Shown: one piece after another, positions 23,936 to 35,191 of the stretch | How the letters are laid out: every line of letters begins with the position of its first letter | How positions within the stretch are numbered: the first letter of the stretch is position 1 | Origin: Syngnathus acus | Taxonomy: Eukaryota; Chordata; Actinopteri; Syngnathiformes; Syngnathidae | NCBI RefSeq assembly: GCF_901709675.1 | Contig: NC_051089.1 | Span: 8,367,476-8,431,475 of the forward strand | Direction: 5' to 3' | DNA: 64,000 nucleotides | Notes under the pieces: model-generated | The model's input: only the letters and a program-made list of their open reading frames with translations | Databases searched by the model: none | Told to the model about the DNA's origin: nothing | Made by a program: the position numbers and the translations under genes

Positions 23936-26900
23936 ATGAGCGTCCCGGCATTCATCGATATAACGGAAGACGACCAGGTATTGCCTTATGCTCCCACTTT
24001 TTGATTAATTATCGTCTTTGCTGCTGAACTCGTCAATTATTGCTATTGAGCTGTAAAGAATAGCAAACAAGCTAAGCTAACCCGGTAAATCGGTATGAGC
24101 GGCTAGGTATAAAATTATCGTAGGGCATAATAAAGACGCACATACTGTTTATAGTCTAGATTGAGAATTGGTGGATCATCATCACTCTGCCGGAATAAGT
24201 TTTAATACAAGTACGTGTCCTTTTTGGGTTTTATCTAGCTGTCACATATGTCAACGATGTTGGATGAGATAATTATGTTAACGAGACAAAACAAATAAAC
24301 GATGTGACAGATGTTTTCCAGCAGAAGTTACGACTCGATTTCAAGCGCCACTTATGAACAAGCCATGTAATTTGAACAAAATATCAATCTTCATTCTTTG
24401 CACATTTGTTTATTAATTTAAAGGCGTCCGAGTTAAGAGCTTTCCTCAAGTCTAAAGGAGCTGAAATCTCCGAGGAGAACTCTGAAGGTGGACTTCACGT
24501 AGACCTGGCTCAGATCATTGAGGCCTGTGATGTTTGTCTCAAAGATGATGATAAAGGTAAGCAGTAGTCCAAGCCGCCTTTATCATGTTAAAATTGCCCG
24601 ACAATTTCTGTTCGGACAAAACTGGTGCAAATGAGCCTCAGTATACGGCAAGTAACATGTATGGTTGTACTCAATCTCTCTGTATTCCTCCACAGATGTG
24701 GAAAGTGTGATGAACAGCATCGTATCGCTTCTGTTGATCTTGGACACAGAGAAGCAAGAAGCTCTCATTGAGAGTCTGTGTGAGAAATTGGTCAAGTTCC
24801 ACGAAGGAGAGAGACCTTCCCTCAGAATGCAGTTGTGAGTCTTTTTCTGAAGTATTTGCTTACTGAAATCACGCCATAGAACTTTAGGGAGAACACATGA
24901 AGCGGAAAATCAAATTTGAATTGATGGAATTGAAAATGTTAGTGGAAGACCAGCAAAAAGACACTGTATGAGAGTATATGCATTGTCTTCTCCAGTAGGA
25001 TGCATAGAACTAATGTGACGAAGATTTAAAGAAGGATTTAAAATGCTTTTTGTGCTCCAGGCTGAGTAACCTGTTCCATGGCATGGATGAGAATGCACCA
25101 GTCAGGTACACAGTCTTATGCAGCCTCATCAAAGTGGCAGCCGCCTGCAACGCCATCGCTTTCATCCCCACTGACCTTGATCAGGTACGCTCACTCCGCC
25201 TTGTTGATCTCGTTGCCATCTTGTTTATATTTTCTTCCAACTGTCGATTAGGTGGCCAAGTGGATTGTTGACTGGAACCTGAATACAGAGAAGAAGCACA
25301 CTCTTTTGAGGCTGGTGTATGAAGCACTGGTGGACTGCAAAAAAAGGTAAACTACATATTTAGCTATAAAAAAAAAAACTGCCATTCAGTTAAACACTGT
25401 CTGACGGGTGTCAGTTTAAAATAGATTTCTTTGATTTGGCAGTGAGGCTGCAGCCAAAGTGATGGTGGAGTTGCTGGGAAGTTACACAGAGGACAATGCG
25501 TCTCAAGCACGCGTTGATGCTCACAGGTAAACTTGCAGCGCATCGCCCCTAGTGGGTCCAATTCATATTTGCTTCCCATTCTCAACATTGATCTCTCTAT
25601 GTGCTCTTTAGATGCATAGTTCGTGCTCTAAAAGACCCCAACACCTTCTTGTTTGATCACCTACTCACTCTCAAGCCAGTGCGCTTTTTGGAGGGGGAGC
25701 TCATTCACGACGTGAGTGTTGATGTGAAACACTTTATGCGATCTTTAAAATGTGACTATTGCTTTGTGAAGTCCTGAGACAAAGACTAATTTTGACTTGA
25801 GTTTTGCTCTATTGAACAAGCTCTTTTTTCCTCCATGTTTTACAGCTGTTGACTATATTTGTTAGTGCAAAGCTCGCGGCCTACGTCAAATTTTACCAGA
25901 ATAACAAAGACTTCATTGACTCTCTCGGTAAGTACATCCGCCAATTATACGGGTCATATTACAAAGACTGGACAATGCCTGATCACAAATCAGTTTGTAA
26001 ACAAATTTTGAGACAACTATTGCAAACAGAGACTTGTAATGTTAATATTCCTTTACTGTCTGCTGCATTACATCACAGCCTTCTGCTTGGTAAATATTGA
26101 GCCAGCATAGTCCCGCTAGTTGACACAGACGAGGAATGTCTGTGTCAGCAGTGGTCGTCCTCCACGACTGAAGGATCAGTTGTAAATGCACGTGTTGGAT
26201 GGACTACCCGGATATTGTGTAGTCCTGTTGTTGATGAGTAGAATCCCTAATTCTGTTGCTCTTCAATGTACACTGGGAAAGTCCCTAAGGGGAAAGGTAA
26301 TGGCCCGCAACAGCTTAATGATTCCCTTGTGTCGCTCCCCACAGGTCTGTCCCACGAGCAAAACATGGCCAAGATGCGTCTGCTCACGTTCATGGGCATG
26401 GCGGTGGAATTCAAGGAGATCTCCTTTGACACCATGCAACAGGAGCTTTTGATTGGGGCAGATGATGTCGAAGCTTTTGTCATTGATGGTAAAGGAAGTT
26501 CACTTTCGCTACAATGTGTCGCATAACAAGACATTGAATACATTTTTTTTTTTAACTGCCTTCATATTTGGCCGTTTTCTGTTAAAGTGTCACTAAAGTG
26601 TGAATGTGATGGCTTTTGGTCACAATTTTCATGCCTTTTTTGTTTCCATCTTATAGCTGTTCGGACAAAGATGATCTGCTGCAAAATAGACCAGACACAG
26701 CAAAAAGTTGTTGTCAGGTAATTATCTTTTTCACTCACTATAATTTGGTTTGTCGAGGACCACTTGGCCTTTGACGGAGTTTCATTCTTACGGTGGCAAA
26801 GTAATTTGTATGCAAGTCACAACGCGTCTTCCTTAGCAAAGTAGTATACAGAAAATATTTGAGTGAAAAATACTTTATAAGACATACATTAAAGTATTGC

Positions 26901-27084
26901 AGGCATATCACTCGTGTCTCGAATACGACTTCAAATGTTTTCTGTCATCCTCCCCATCAGCCACAGCACACACCGTACCTTCGGCAAGCAGCAGTGGCAG
27001 CAGCTGTTCGACAGCCTCAGCTCCTGGAAAGCCAACCTTGCAACTGTCAAGACCAGCCTGCAAACTCTGTCACCTTCTGCCTAG
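23936..27084 (+). CDS. eif3m: eukaryotic translation initiation factor 3 subunit M
   Basis: PCI-domain subunit of the cytosolic eIF3 complex, which binds the 40S ribosome and recruits initiator tRNA and mRNA. Coding exons: 23936-23977, 24424-24556, 24696-24834, 25061-25184, 25252-25346, 25443-25526, 25612-25711, 25846-25927, 26345-26488, 26657-26717, 26961-27084. They total 1128 nt, or 375 residues (human 374). The protein starts [14 protein letters not shown] and contains [56 protein letters not shown], the PCI-region segment [20 protein letters not shown] and the terminal [14 protein letters not shown]. All introns are GT-AG and in phase. It is divergent from wt1 across a large gap and upstream of prrg4 in the same direction. 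Confidence 0.98.
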
Positions 27085-27167
27085 ATTCTACCTTCAGCCC
27101 ATCCGTCAACTGCCTGACCCTTGGATTCCTTCTTTTACAACCGCTCTCTCAACTTTTATACCCATCC

Positions 27168-27173
27168 AATAAA
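27168..27173 (+). terminator. eif3m: poly(A) signal of eif3m
   Basis: AATAAA 84 bases after the eif3m stop codon, followed by GT-rich sequence. This implies a very short 3' UTR. Confidence 0.8.
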
Positions 27174-27199
27174 AGAACAGTGGAGCTCAATGCAGTTGA

Positions 27200-30100
27200 G
27201 TCTTTTTTTACTGTTGATATTGTGCAGGTTCATTTTTAATGTAGCTGTTGTAATAATTTTGTTTTTCCAAATGGGCATCATCTTTGTCCCTTAAAGTGTG
27301 ACTCTTTCTTGAGGGGGTTTTCCTCAAGCATCTTTCGACATCTGGTTTCAGTTAAAGGGCAACATGCAAGTATTAGATGAGCTGTGACTTGAGTTGAGAA
27401 ATTGGCTGTAATGATGAGGTCACTTGTCGGGGAACCACTGGAGAGGTGTCGGCGCTAATGCGAAATGTGATGAACCCGTCGTTCTCGGATCGGCATTGCG
27501 TGTCCCGGTGTTAGCAACACTTGGGAGCTGTGGGGGATGATTCATAACGTTGCTAGGCAGTGTGGTCAGCATGATTCATTGCGTTTAATTTTTATCTTGC
27601 AACAAATACGTATGTTCTCTGAGTCTGGTCTGAAGCATTAAGGATGTATTATCAAAAATCAAATGCCCCTGAAGTGCTACATGTCACTCCACCTGTTGCT
27701 GACCCTCAGCATTAATTCATAAATATTACCAAATATATTAGTAGATCACATATTTTTTATTGTTATTAAGACCTGATGCGCTAGGGAAAAAAACAAGGTC
27801 AGAATCAGTGCAAAAATTTGATCTTGAAAAGTGTGATTAAAACATTTTTTTAAAGTTATTTGACGATGTAAAAGGTTTTTATTGCTGAAGAGTTTGTGTT
27901 TAGGTGAAATAACTTTTTGAGTTGCTTTGCGATCAGAGAATGTGCTTGAATAAGCATAACTGACAAGTGCAGAGCAGGCTACTTGACTGGTGCAAGCTAA
28001 CTTCCAATTTTCCAGCCCTCCCTCCCTAAGCACTTCATTTTATCATCAGCAAAATAGTAATCGGGACAAGTCTTTTGAGACATGACTCAGATTAAGCAAG
28101 CTCCCTTTTCCTATCCTGCCAGTCCAGATGTCTGTCTGCAGAAGCTCACCACTCAGTCCAGTTGTCCACCGAGAGGTGCATCTCCAGCCTTTATCGGGGG
28201 CAACAAATTGTCATGCGCTCACCATCACAAAAAGCTGGAGCAGTGCAAAGAAAGTGTCATGTGATCAAGTTAATGGAATGTTTGTAAAGCTTTGTATCTT
28301 GGCTGGAATATTGTCTTTTTTTTTTAGTCTGGCTACTGCTCCCTCTCCCTTGCCTCTAATTTGTCTCATTCAGCGTTTCTTCATGTGAGAAGTCCCAGAT
28401 GTAAATACTAGGGTCATTTTATCTGCCGTAAGCGCTATGACCTTATTGTTATCTAAGTCAGATAGTGGTGCTTCTGCATTGTTGAATTGTGAAGAGCTAC
28501 ATCAGTAATGACCAGGCGCAAACAGCTGCCTCACTGTGCGTGAGCTTCCGAGGAACTCGATGCATAGCTCAGCGAGAGACGGTATTTCTCACTTGGGTTA
28601 CAATATTGTAGTAAGTGACAGATACGGTTTGACATCACACGGCAGATAAAGTCTGGAATTCATCATTTTCTTTTGCCCTTTTCTCCGTGTCAACATTCCT
28701 CTGGATAAATCCCGAGACTCGACAGAATCCAGATACCTCGCCAAGTACAAGAGAGAAGTTCTCATTGTCCCTTCAATTAGCACTGTGCAGTAGTCAGACA
28801 GATAAAATTCTATTACATCATATCTGCTTTACATAAACACTGGACACAAGGCCTAGAATCTCAGGGACAGCCTGTGTGAAACATCAACCTATTTTACGCA
28901 GAGGTCCAGCCAAGAAGCATTAGAGTCAACACAAGATATAATGGAGAATTTGTCTGCCTTTTCCTTTTAACACACTTCACTTTGGGGTCACTTTGGGAAT
29001 CTTTAGGCACTAATGTGGAGAAGAAACAGTAAAACAGGCCAAAATCCAGACATCAGGGGGTAAAGCAGGGCACGAGACTAAATTACACATGAGTTATATA
29101 GACTGACTAATTTTAAGAGTATTCTGAAGTTTAGTTTCCCAACCTTTACTGAGCCACAGCATATACAGTATTTTACATTACAAAAAGCTTATGGAGCAGC
29201 AAAAAAAGTCACAAAACCTTTTGTCTACTGTAATAATGATGATCTTGTCCTAACTGAGTCATAAATTTACTCAGTAAGTACAAAATCTGTTTATAGTTGA
29301 ATATGTTTTGAAATTCGAATAATCCATCCCACTTTGTGGATTCTTCTTTCTGTAGGTTTTACCACCAAATTTGCTGACCACTTTTCTCCATCCACAAAAC
29401 CTTTAAAAAATACAGATGTCCCTTCTCTCCTCAAAAAATAATGCTGTTTAAGGCCATGCTAGAACGTTTTCCCCATACAAGGCCTGTGCACAGCAATATG
29501 GTCCCTAGCCAGTCCCCCGCGAGAGGTTGAGTGCCTTTAAAAGAAGCGTATAGATCCCAAAGATAGCATTGTATTACAGATGTCATTTATGCCTACCCAT
29601 TAGACGTGATGGTATAGCTCCTGCATTGTAAAAGCGTCAAACAGATTGATGCAGTTCAAACGCTTAGGCAAAACCTGGCGTTTAAAGGGTCATTAAAAAG
29701 AGACGTCCACATTTATCTGACTGCATATGTAATTAAAAATACTTTTAAATATTACTTTAAAGTAGATAGAATATGAAAAATAGCCTTTGTTGCCGACCCT
29801 CTGTCCCATATATATTTGATTTTAACATGATTGTTTTTGATAAATCTGTTTTTTGTTGAATCACTTTAATGATGATGATGATGTGCTAAGTATCAACATT
29901 CTATGAGCATAAATGACTTGACCATTCTTGGGTATATTCCCTCTTGTTACTTTCAATCTTGTTACTCAAATGAGGAGCTTAAGAACTCTAAAACAATGAC
30001 TTCAAATATGAAGTCGCCTGAGTTGGGCCAATACACATTTTGAATTGTTCAATTCAAGTATTGTTAGATTCAGACGTGAATAAAGACAGAAAGGTAAGAT

Positions 30101-30620
30101 TTTTTGAAGAGAGTTCAATTGAAAGGTCGGGATAATAGCAAAAGTTTTTGGATTCAATCAATATTTATCCCCAAATTCTACCTACACTATAGTACATCAA
30201 ATCAAATGTGGAGTCTTGCCTCTGCTGCCATCTAGCGTCCGTTTGCGTACATATCACTCATCCTGTCATCCAGGTAAACTGATCGATTGGTCGAGCCTGC
30301 GCAGGTAGTTCTCGGAAGAGCGGAGCAGTTGTAACTACGGAGTAAACAAGCAACCTTTAAACAAATTGGAAGGGACGCGTGTCTACGAGGAAACACGCCT
30401 TTGACAAATTGCGGTTTTTATTTACACCAGCCTAGGTTGATACGCAAAAACTGCCCAGGAAATAGTTGGTGACGTTTCCAGTGTCTTATCAGTGTAGACG
30501 TGAGGACATGTACCGCTCCCATACTTTCGATATATTATGTGTCGACGTTAGCTCCCAGTGATATAAACGCCTGTTGTCGGTTTGGGTAGAAGAGGACTTA
30601 GTGGACTTTATTTGGCTGGA
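27200..30620. other. intergenic region; CCDC73 not found
   Basis: About 3.4 kb without any frame or exon series that I can assign. In mammals CCDC73 lies here, antisense to its neighbours. No long coiled-coil-coding exon is present on either strand. A CTCF-like motif lies at 30225-30239. Confidence 0.6.
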
Positions 30621-30663
30621 ACTTCCATTTACGGCCTATTAATGTGTCTGTACCCAAGTGACC

Positions 30664-33458
30664 ATGTTAGTTCATCTTGACCTTCTCGTCTTCGTCCTGC
30701 TATTCTTCACCTGTGCAGATCTCGCCTGCGTCAGGAGGTTACGCTCAATAGAGGATGGTTCACAAGAGGGAGGTAAGTCATTTTTCTCCTTATATATTAC
30801 CCATAATTGATTTACCGTTGAGTCATTTGGAATTGGGGTGGGCAAATTAAATGATGGAGGGGCCACATAGAACCACACATTTCCTAACTAAAGAAAAATT
30901 TAAAACAGTATGAACAAAAACGTACACACTGTTCCGTGCAAAATGTAAGGTCTTATTTTTTCCCCAAATACATTTCTTAATGCATGTATTCACTATTCAA
31001 CAACAAAGGGTTTGAACCAAACAACAAAAGAGCCACATACTGTGATTTTCCCCCTTCAGCGTAGTTTTCTTGTACAAAAGTTACTATTAAAGGAAGCACA
31101 AAATTGCTCAACAATTTACCCCAACAAAAAAAAAATATATTATTGGGGTACTATGTTTGTCTTGCATGTCATTCGAAATCTGCAAAAATATTATATTAGG
31201 CTTATTTACGTTGGACAGTTTTATAAGACCAAGTTCAAGCGCAGCCAAGCTATCTCTGCCATCTAGTGGTGAATGGTGATACAACAACTTACAAACGACA
31301 AAGCGGAACCCTGCTATGAGTAGAACTGGGCTGGCCCACAAAAAGCGAAAATCCTCGACGAATTGAACCAACAGATACATTGGTGAAAAAAGACATTGTA
31401 AACCTGAAATATATATTCTATTAAAAGATGCTGATTCAAACCTTAACCTCACAACTGAGAGACAAACGTGCAATATTTTTTGTGGAGACAAAATTTTTCT
31501 TCACACACTGTGCTATAATTATCAAATGGGAATCAAAGGAATTATTTATATAATTAACAGTAAAACACTTTGCAATGTTTTGTACTTAAAGGCAGTGCAT
31601 TTTTAGGTTATACTCTTACTTTTAATTCCAAACCAAAGTTGGATCCGTACTTCTTTCACTAAAAGTCTCCTTTGACAGAAGTATAAGTTCATTGTGTGAA
31701 TACTTTTGGCAGCTCTGTCTACACTTGAAGTGTGATTGCAATCTGTTTGGTCTGTCAGTGTTTGTGGATGAAGGGGAGGCAAATTCATTCCTGGGTCGTC
31801 ATCTGCTGTTCAACCGGTTCGACTTTGAAATTTTTGTCCCTGGAAACTTGGAAAGGGAGTGTAATGAAGAGGACTGCAATTACGAAGAAGCAAGGGAGGT
31901 CTTTGAAGATGTCCCGGCTACAGTTAAGTCACGCAATATGTCAAATTATGAGGTAAATGGGATGATTTACACAGATTTGTATGTTTTACAGAATGACTTT
32001 TGGAAGAGATACACTGCAGGTAAGGATGATAATTTCAGTATTATTAAATGATGATCATGAAATTGTACACTTACTGGTCACATCATTAAATACAACCAAG
32101 ATAGTATTTAGCTTCCAACACAACTAGACTGACTGGCGATGTCAAAACCTTTTTGGTGAGAAGATGTCCTTCCCCTCTTTGCTTGACGCAAAGTCATGGC
32201 ACTCCCTCCGCCACAAACATCGTCAATGCACACAAGACAATTGCCACATTGTAATATTTCATATTTGGGCTATATTAGTGGATTACAAATGCAAGACAGG
32301 CTGGGCGTGTTTCTGTGAGTCAGTTTCTAACCCTAACCCGGTTGGGGACGATTACAGGGACAGATAAAATACACTGCCATCCTTGCTTACGCTGTCCTTT
32401 TTAAATACTTCTCATCCTCCGTACAAAAAAATGGGTCGGAGGGACGGAATGGCCATTACTGACAAATTCAAGGAATTAAGACTGAAAGGCAGCAATTACA
32501 GTCTGTATAAATACTCAAACACAGCCAAAGTTATGGTTATGATAAAAGATAATTAAGCACAGTTTTGTTCACAATTCGATTTTTTTTTTTTACAATAATT
32601 TTAAATGGCTACTTTATTTTGCTGACCGTAATACAGTCCAAAGCACAACCACAACGATGAACACATTAACTGATAATTATTGTCTTAAGGCCTGTTTACA
32701 CTTGCAAGTCACATCATCAAAAACAATTGCTGCTCTTTAAAAACCTGTCTGACCACTTGAGCATCTAAAAAGAAAGTCACATGCTCATCAGTCTGCTTAC
32801 ATTTGTCTTATGGGATATTTGTTTTACTTCCTTTCTTTTTTTTTTTTAATCCAGCCAACAAGTCTACATCATCAAAACAGTGCAATGGTGTAAAACTGGT
32901 TTGTCGTTTTAAAGCGTCACACCATGAGGTTCACTCTTTGTCTTGTGATGATTCACAGAGAAGGACAAGGTAGCCGCAAGGGTCGACATTACTTCCCTCC
33001 TGGTGTCGCTGATTGTCGTCGGGGTGATCTTTGTCATGTTGGGCCTACTCAGCTGGTATTTATGTCCAGGCAAATGTAAGAACGACTTCAGTCAAGTAAG
33101 GTGAGGAAAAGTGGGGTCAACACTTGATCTTTTGTTTTCAAACATGACTGCACACACCTTCAAAACCTAAATGTAATCTTTTTACACCATCAATAACTAT
33201 TATATAACTTGAAAACAAGCACCAGACCTGTTGGCCGTTATGCAAAATGTTTTCTGTCCTCCCCACAGCTCAGTTCAGGTTCGTCCCAGGAGCAATGCCG
33301 CTGTCATCATACGTCGTCTAGAGGAGATGTCTTTACAGCCAGTGCTACCACCCCCGGCCCCGATGGATGAAATCGAGCCCCCGGGACTGCCCTCTTATGA
33401 GCAGGCTATCGCAAAAGGCGGACAACACGATGCCCCACCTCCTCCCTATCCGGGGTAA
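30664..33458 (+). CDS. prrg4: transmembrane gamma-carboxyglutamic acid protein 4
   Basis: Single-pass Gla membrane protein; the Gla domain is carboxylated by the vitamin-K-dependent enzyme, and the cytosolic tail binds WW-domain partners. Coding exons: 30664-30772, 31759-31922, 31992-32019, 32959-33100, 33269-33458, giving 210 residues. Exon 1 encodes a signal peptide (about residues 1-20) and a basic VRRLRS propeptide-like end. Exon 2 encodes the Gla domain with NRFDFEIFVPGNLERECNEE (carboxylation motif ERECNEEDC). The 28-nt exon 3 encodes the aromatic stack FWKRY. Exon 4 encodes the membrane helix (LLVSLIVVGVIFVMLGLL). Exon 5 encodes the tail, with LPSY and PPPPYPG motifs. The first exon-2 donor is GTTAAG, a weak one. 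An alternative last exon is described separately. Confidence 0.94.
31256..31269 (-). promoter_or_regulatory. CTCF-like motif in prrg4 intron 1
   Basis: Minus-strand CCACTAGATGGCAG fits the CTCF core consensus at every position. It has the same orientation as the motif at 9964-9977. Inferred from sequence only. Confidence 0.5.
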
Positions 33459-33534
33459 CTAAACTAAACACAGTTACTGTATAAAATAATGGAGTCACAT
33501 TCTTTACACTTTACGTATTCTCTTCTCTTGCTAG

Positions 33535-33562
33535 TTCACGACATGGTAGTGTTCGTCGGTAG
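33535..33562 (+). other. prrg4: possible alternative terminal exon of prrg4
   Basis: If the donor GTAACT at 33455 is used (exon 5 ending at 33454), splicing to the acceptor CTTCTCTTGCTAG ending at 33534 keeps the frame. The short stop GGGTAA is then replaced by GSRHGSVRR and TAG, giving 218 residues. The acceptor is strong and the donor acceptable; read-through to TAA at 33456-33458 is equally possible. Confidence 0.5.
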
Positions 33563-33784
33563 AGTCTTCGGGAGCTTCACATCAATTCTCAAACTGTGAT
33601 TTTTGACGCAACTCCTCACAAGTTGCCTGTGCCTCCTGTTTATCATAGGGATTGAACTGTCCTATCAAGCTCACGTTTTTATTTAATCCACTGTTAATCT
33701 TAACCTTCTAGAGTCTATGCCTAAAATGTATTATCATGAGCCTGTATTATGATTTTTCTGCACTAAAATCCAAACCTACACTGA

Positions 33785-33790
33785 ATTAAA
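33785..33790 (+). terminator. prrg4: candidate poly(A) signal of prrg4
   Basis: ATTAAA, the commonest variant signal, about 325 bases after the prrg4 stop and just before repeat-derived sequence. Confidence 0.5.
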
Positions 33791-33806
33791 GTTAAAATGA
33801 CATCAG

Positions 33807-34030
33807 TGGTACCTTGACTTAGGAGTGATTCGACTTGTGAGGTTTTGAGCTATGAGCCGCCGCTCAGACAATATTTTTTTCTTTTTATCATTGACATTGA
33901 AGCAGAAATTTGAGATACCAGCCCTTGATGGTGGCCTGTCACATCAAACAGCAATTTGGCACAATATTCATCCAAAACAGTGTCGTGCGGTGAGGTTCAT
34001 GACTGGGGAGGCACTGACGTCACCCCCCCC
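33807..34030. mobile_element. dispersed repeat fragments downstream of prrg4
   Basis: The phrase GGTACCTTGACTTAGGAGTG (from 33808) and the phrase GTCGTGCGGTGAGGTTCATG (from 33982) are wordings I recognise from separate interspersed teleost repeats. No coding capacity. Boundaries are approximate and family names are not assigned. Confidence 0.45.
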
Positions 34031-34319
34031 TCTATGCCGTTCTGGGGATTGTTTCGCTACTGTAATTATTGCTTGAAATATCTGTACAGGTGAGTCCAAG
34101 ACTGAGAATGATTGCAATACGAAATCACTTCTTTTTTTTTCTTAATGGTGAAAAAAGGCCTCCAGAAGCAAGACATATAAATCTTATCTAGACACTTTGA
34201 ATGATAAATTAAATCTTATCTAGAAACTAAATGAATAAATACTGTGTATGAATTCTATGTTTTGTTTCTACTTTTTTTTTATTTCATAACTGCACTTTAC
34301 AAAGACTGTTAAAGGAAAC

Positions 34320-34501
34320 TCCATAATTACGAACATGCATGTTTTTGGGACGTGTGAGGAAACCAGAGTACCCGGAGAAAACCCATGCAAGCACGGGGAG
34401 AACATGCAAACTCCACACAGGGAGGGCCGAAGGTGGAATCTAACCCGCAACCTCTGAACTGCGAGGTGGACGTGCTAACTAGTGCTTCACCATGCCACCC
34501 C
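34320..34501 (-). mobile_element. tRNA-derived SINE with conserved tail
   Basis: Read on the minus strand, this is a tRNA-like head GGGTGGCATGGTGAAGCAC with box-B-like GGTTAGATTCC (34435-34445). A body follows, with GTTTGCATGTTCTCCCCGTG and TTTTCTCCGGGTACTCTGGT, and it ends near CAAAAACATGCATGTT. This is a very common fish SINE arrangement. The head matches the fragment in the wt1 intron at 7600-7748. Confidence 0.75.
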
Positions 34502-35191
34502 GTTTTAAAATAACATACAGGCAAAAATCGATTAAAAAAGAAAAGAAAAAAAGAGTAAATTATTTAAGTTTTTTCAGGAACATGTAATTTCATCAAATGT
34601 TCCCCTAGACCAGAATGGTTCAACACTGTCAAACGCTTAAACTATTTAAAATTGAGTTATTGAGTTACTTTTAAGAACAGATCTTTATTATGATCCCAAA
34701 GGAGGACACTTAATAATTTTTGTGCAGTCTCTTTTTTTCTAGTTATTCCAAATCGAGACAGCCATTACTATACAAATGAAACCAAACTTTAATCAAACAA
34801 TCAATGGTGGCACAGTAGTATATTTTAAGTCATTTTTTAACTGGAAAATGTCGAGAACCACTCTTCTAAGACATTGTTTAATATGTGAAATTAGATCACA
34901 CACTTGCAGTACGAACAACTTGCAATAAGTCGAAGTGCGTGCGATGCATCGTGGGAAGTTCACTGTATGTGTACGAAAGCATGTTGCATGAACACACGCT
35001 AATAAGTCACGAAGGGGGTGTGGGTCGAAAAGCGCATTTTTTCATCCGGGGAATAGCGCGATCTCACGGCGAGGAAGTTAGCGGGCCGTGCATCGCTCCG
35101 ACCGGACTGCCGTAGTCGGCCGCACCGCAGCTGCTACGATGTGTGTCCGCCGCTCTACGAAGCTCCGCCGGGGAAGAGAGCCGTTCACCGG

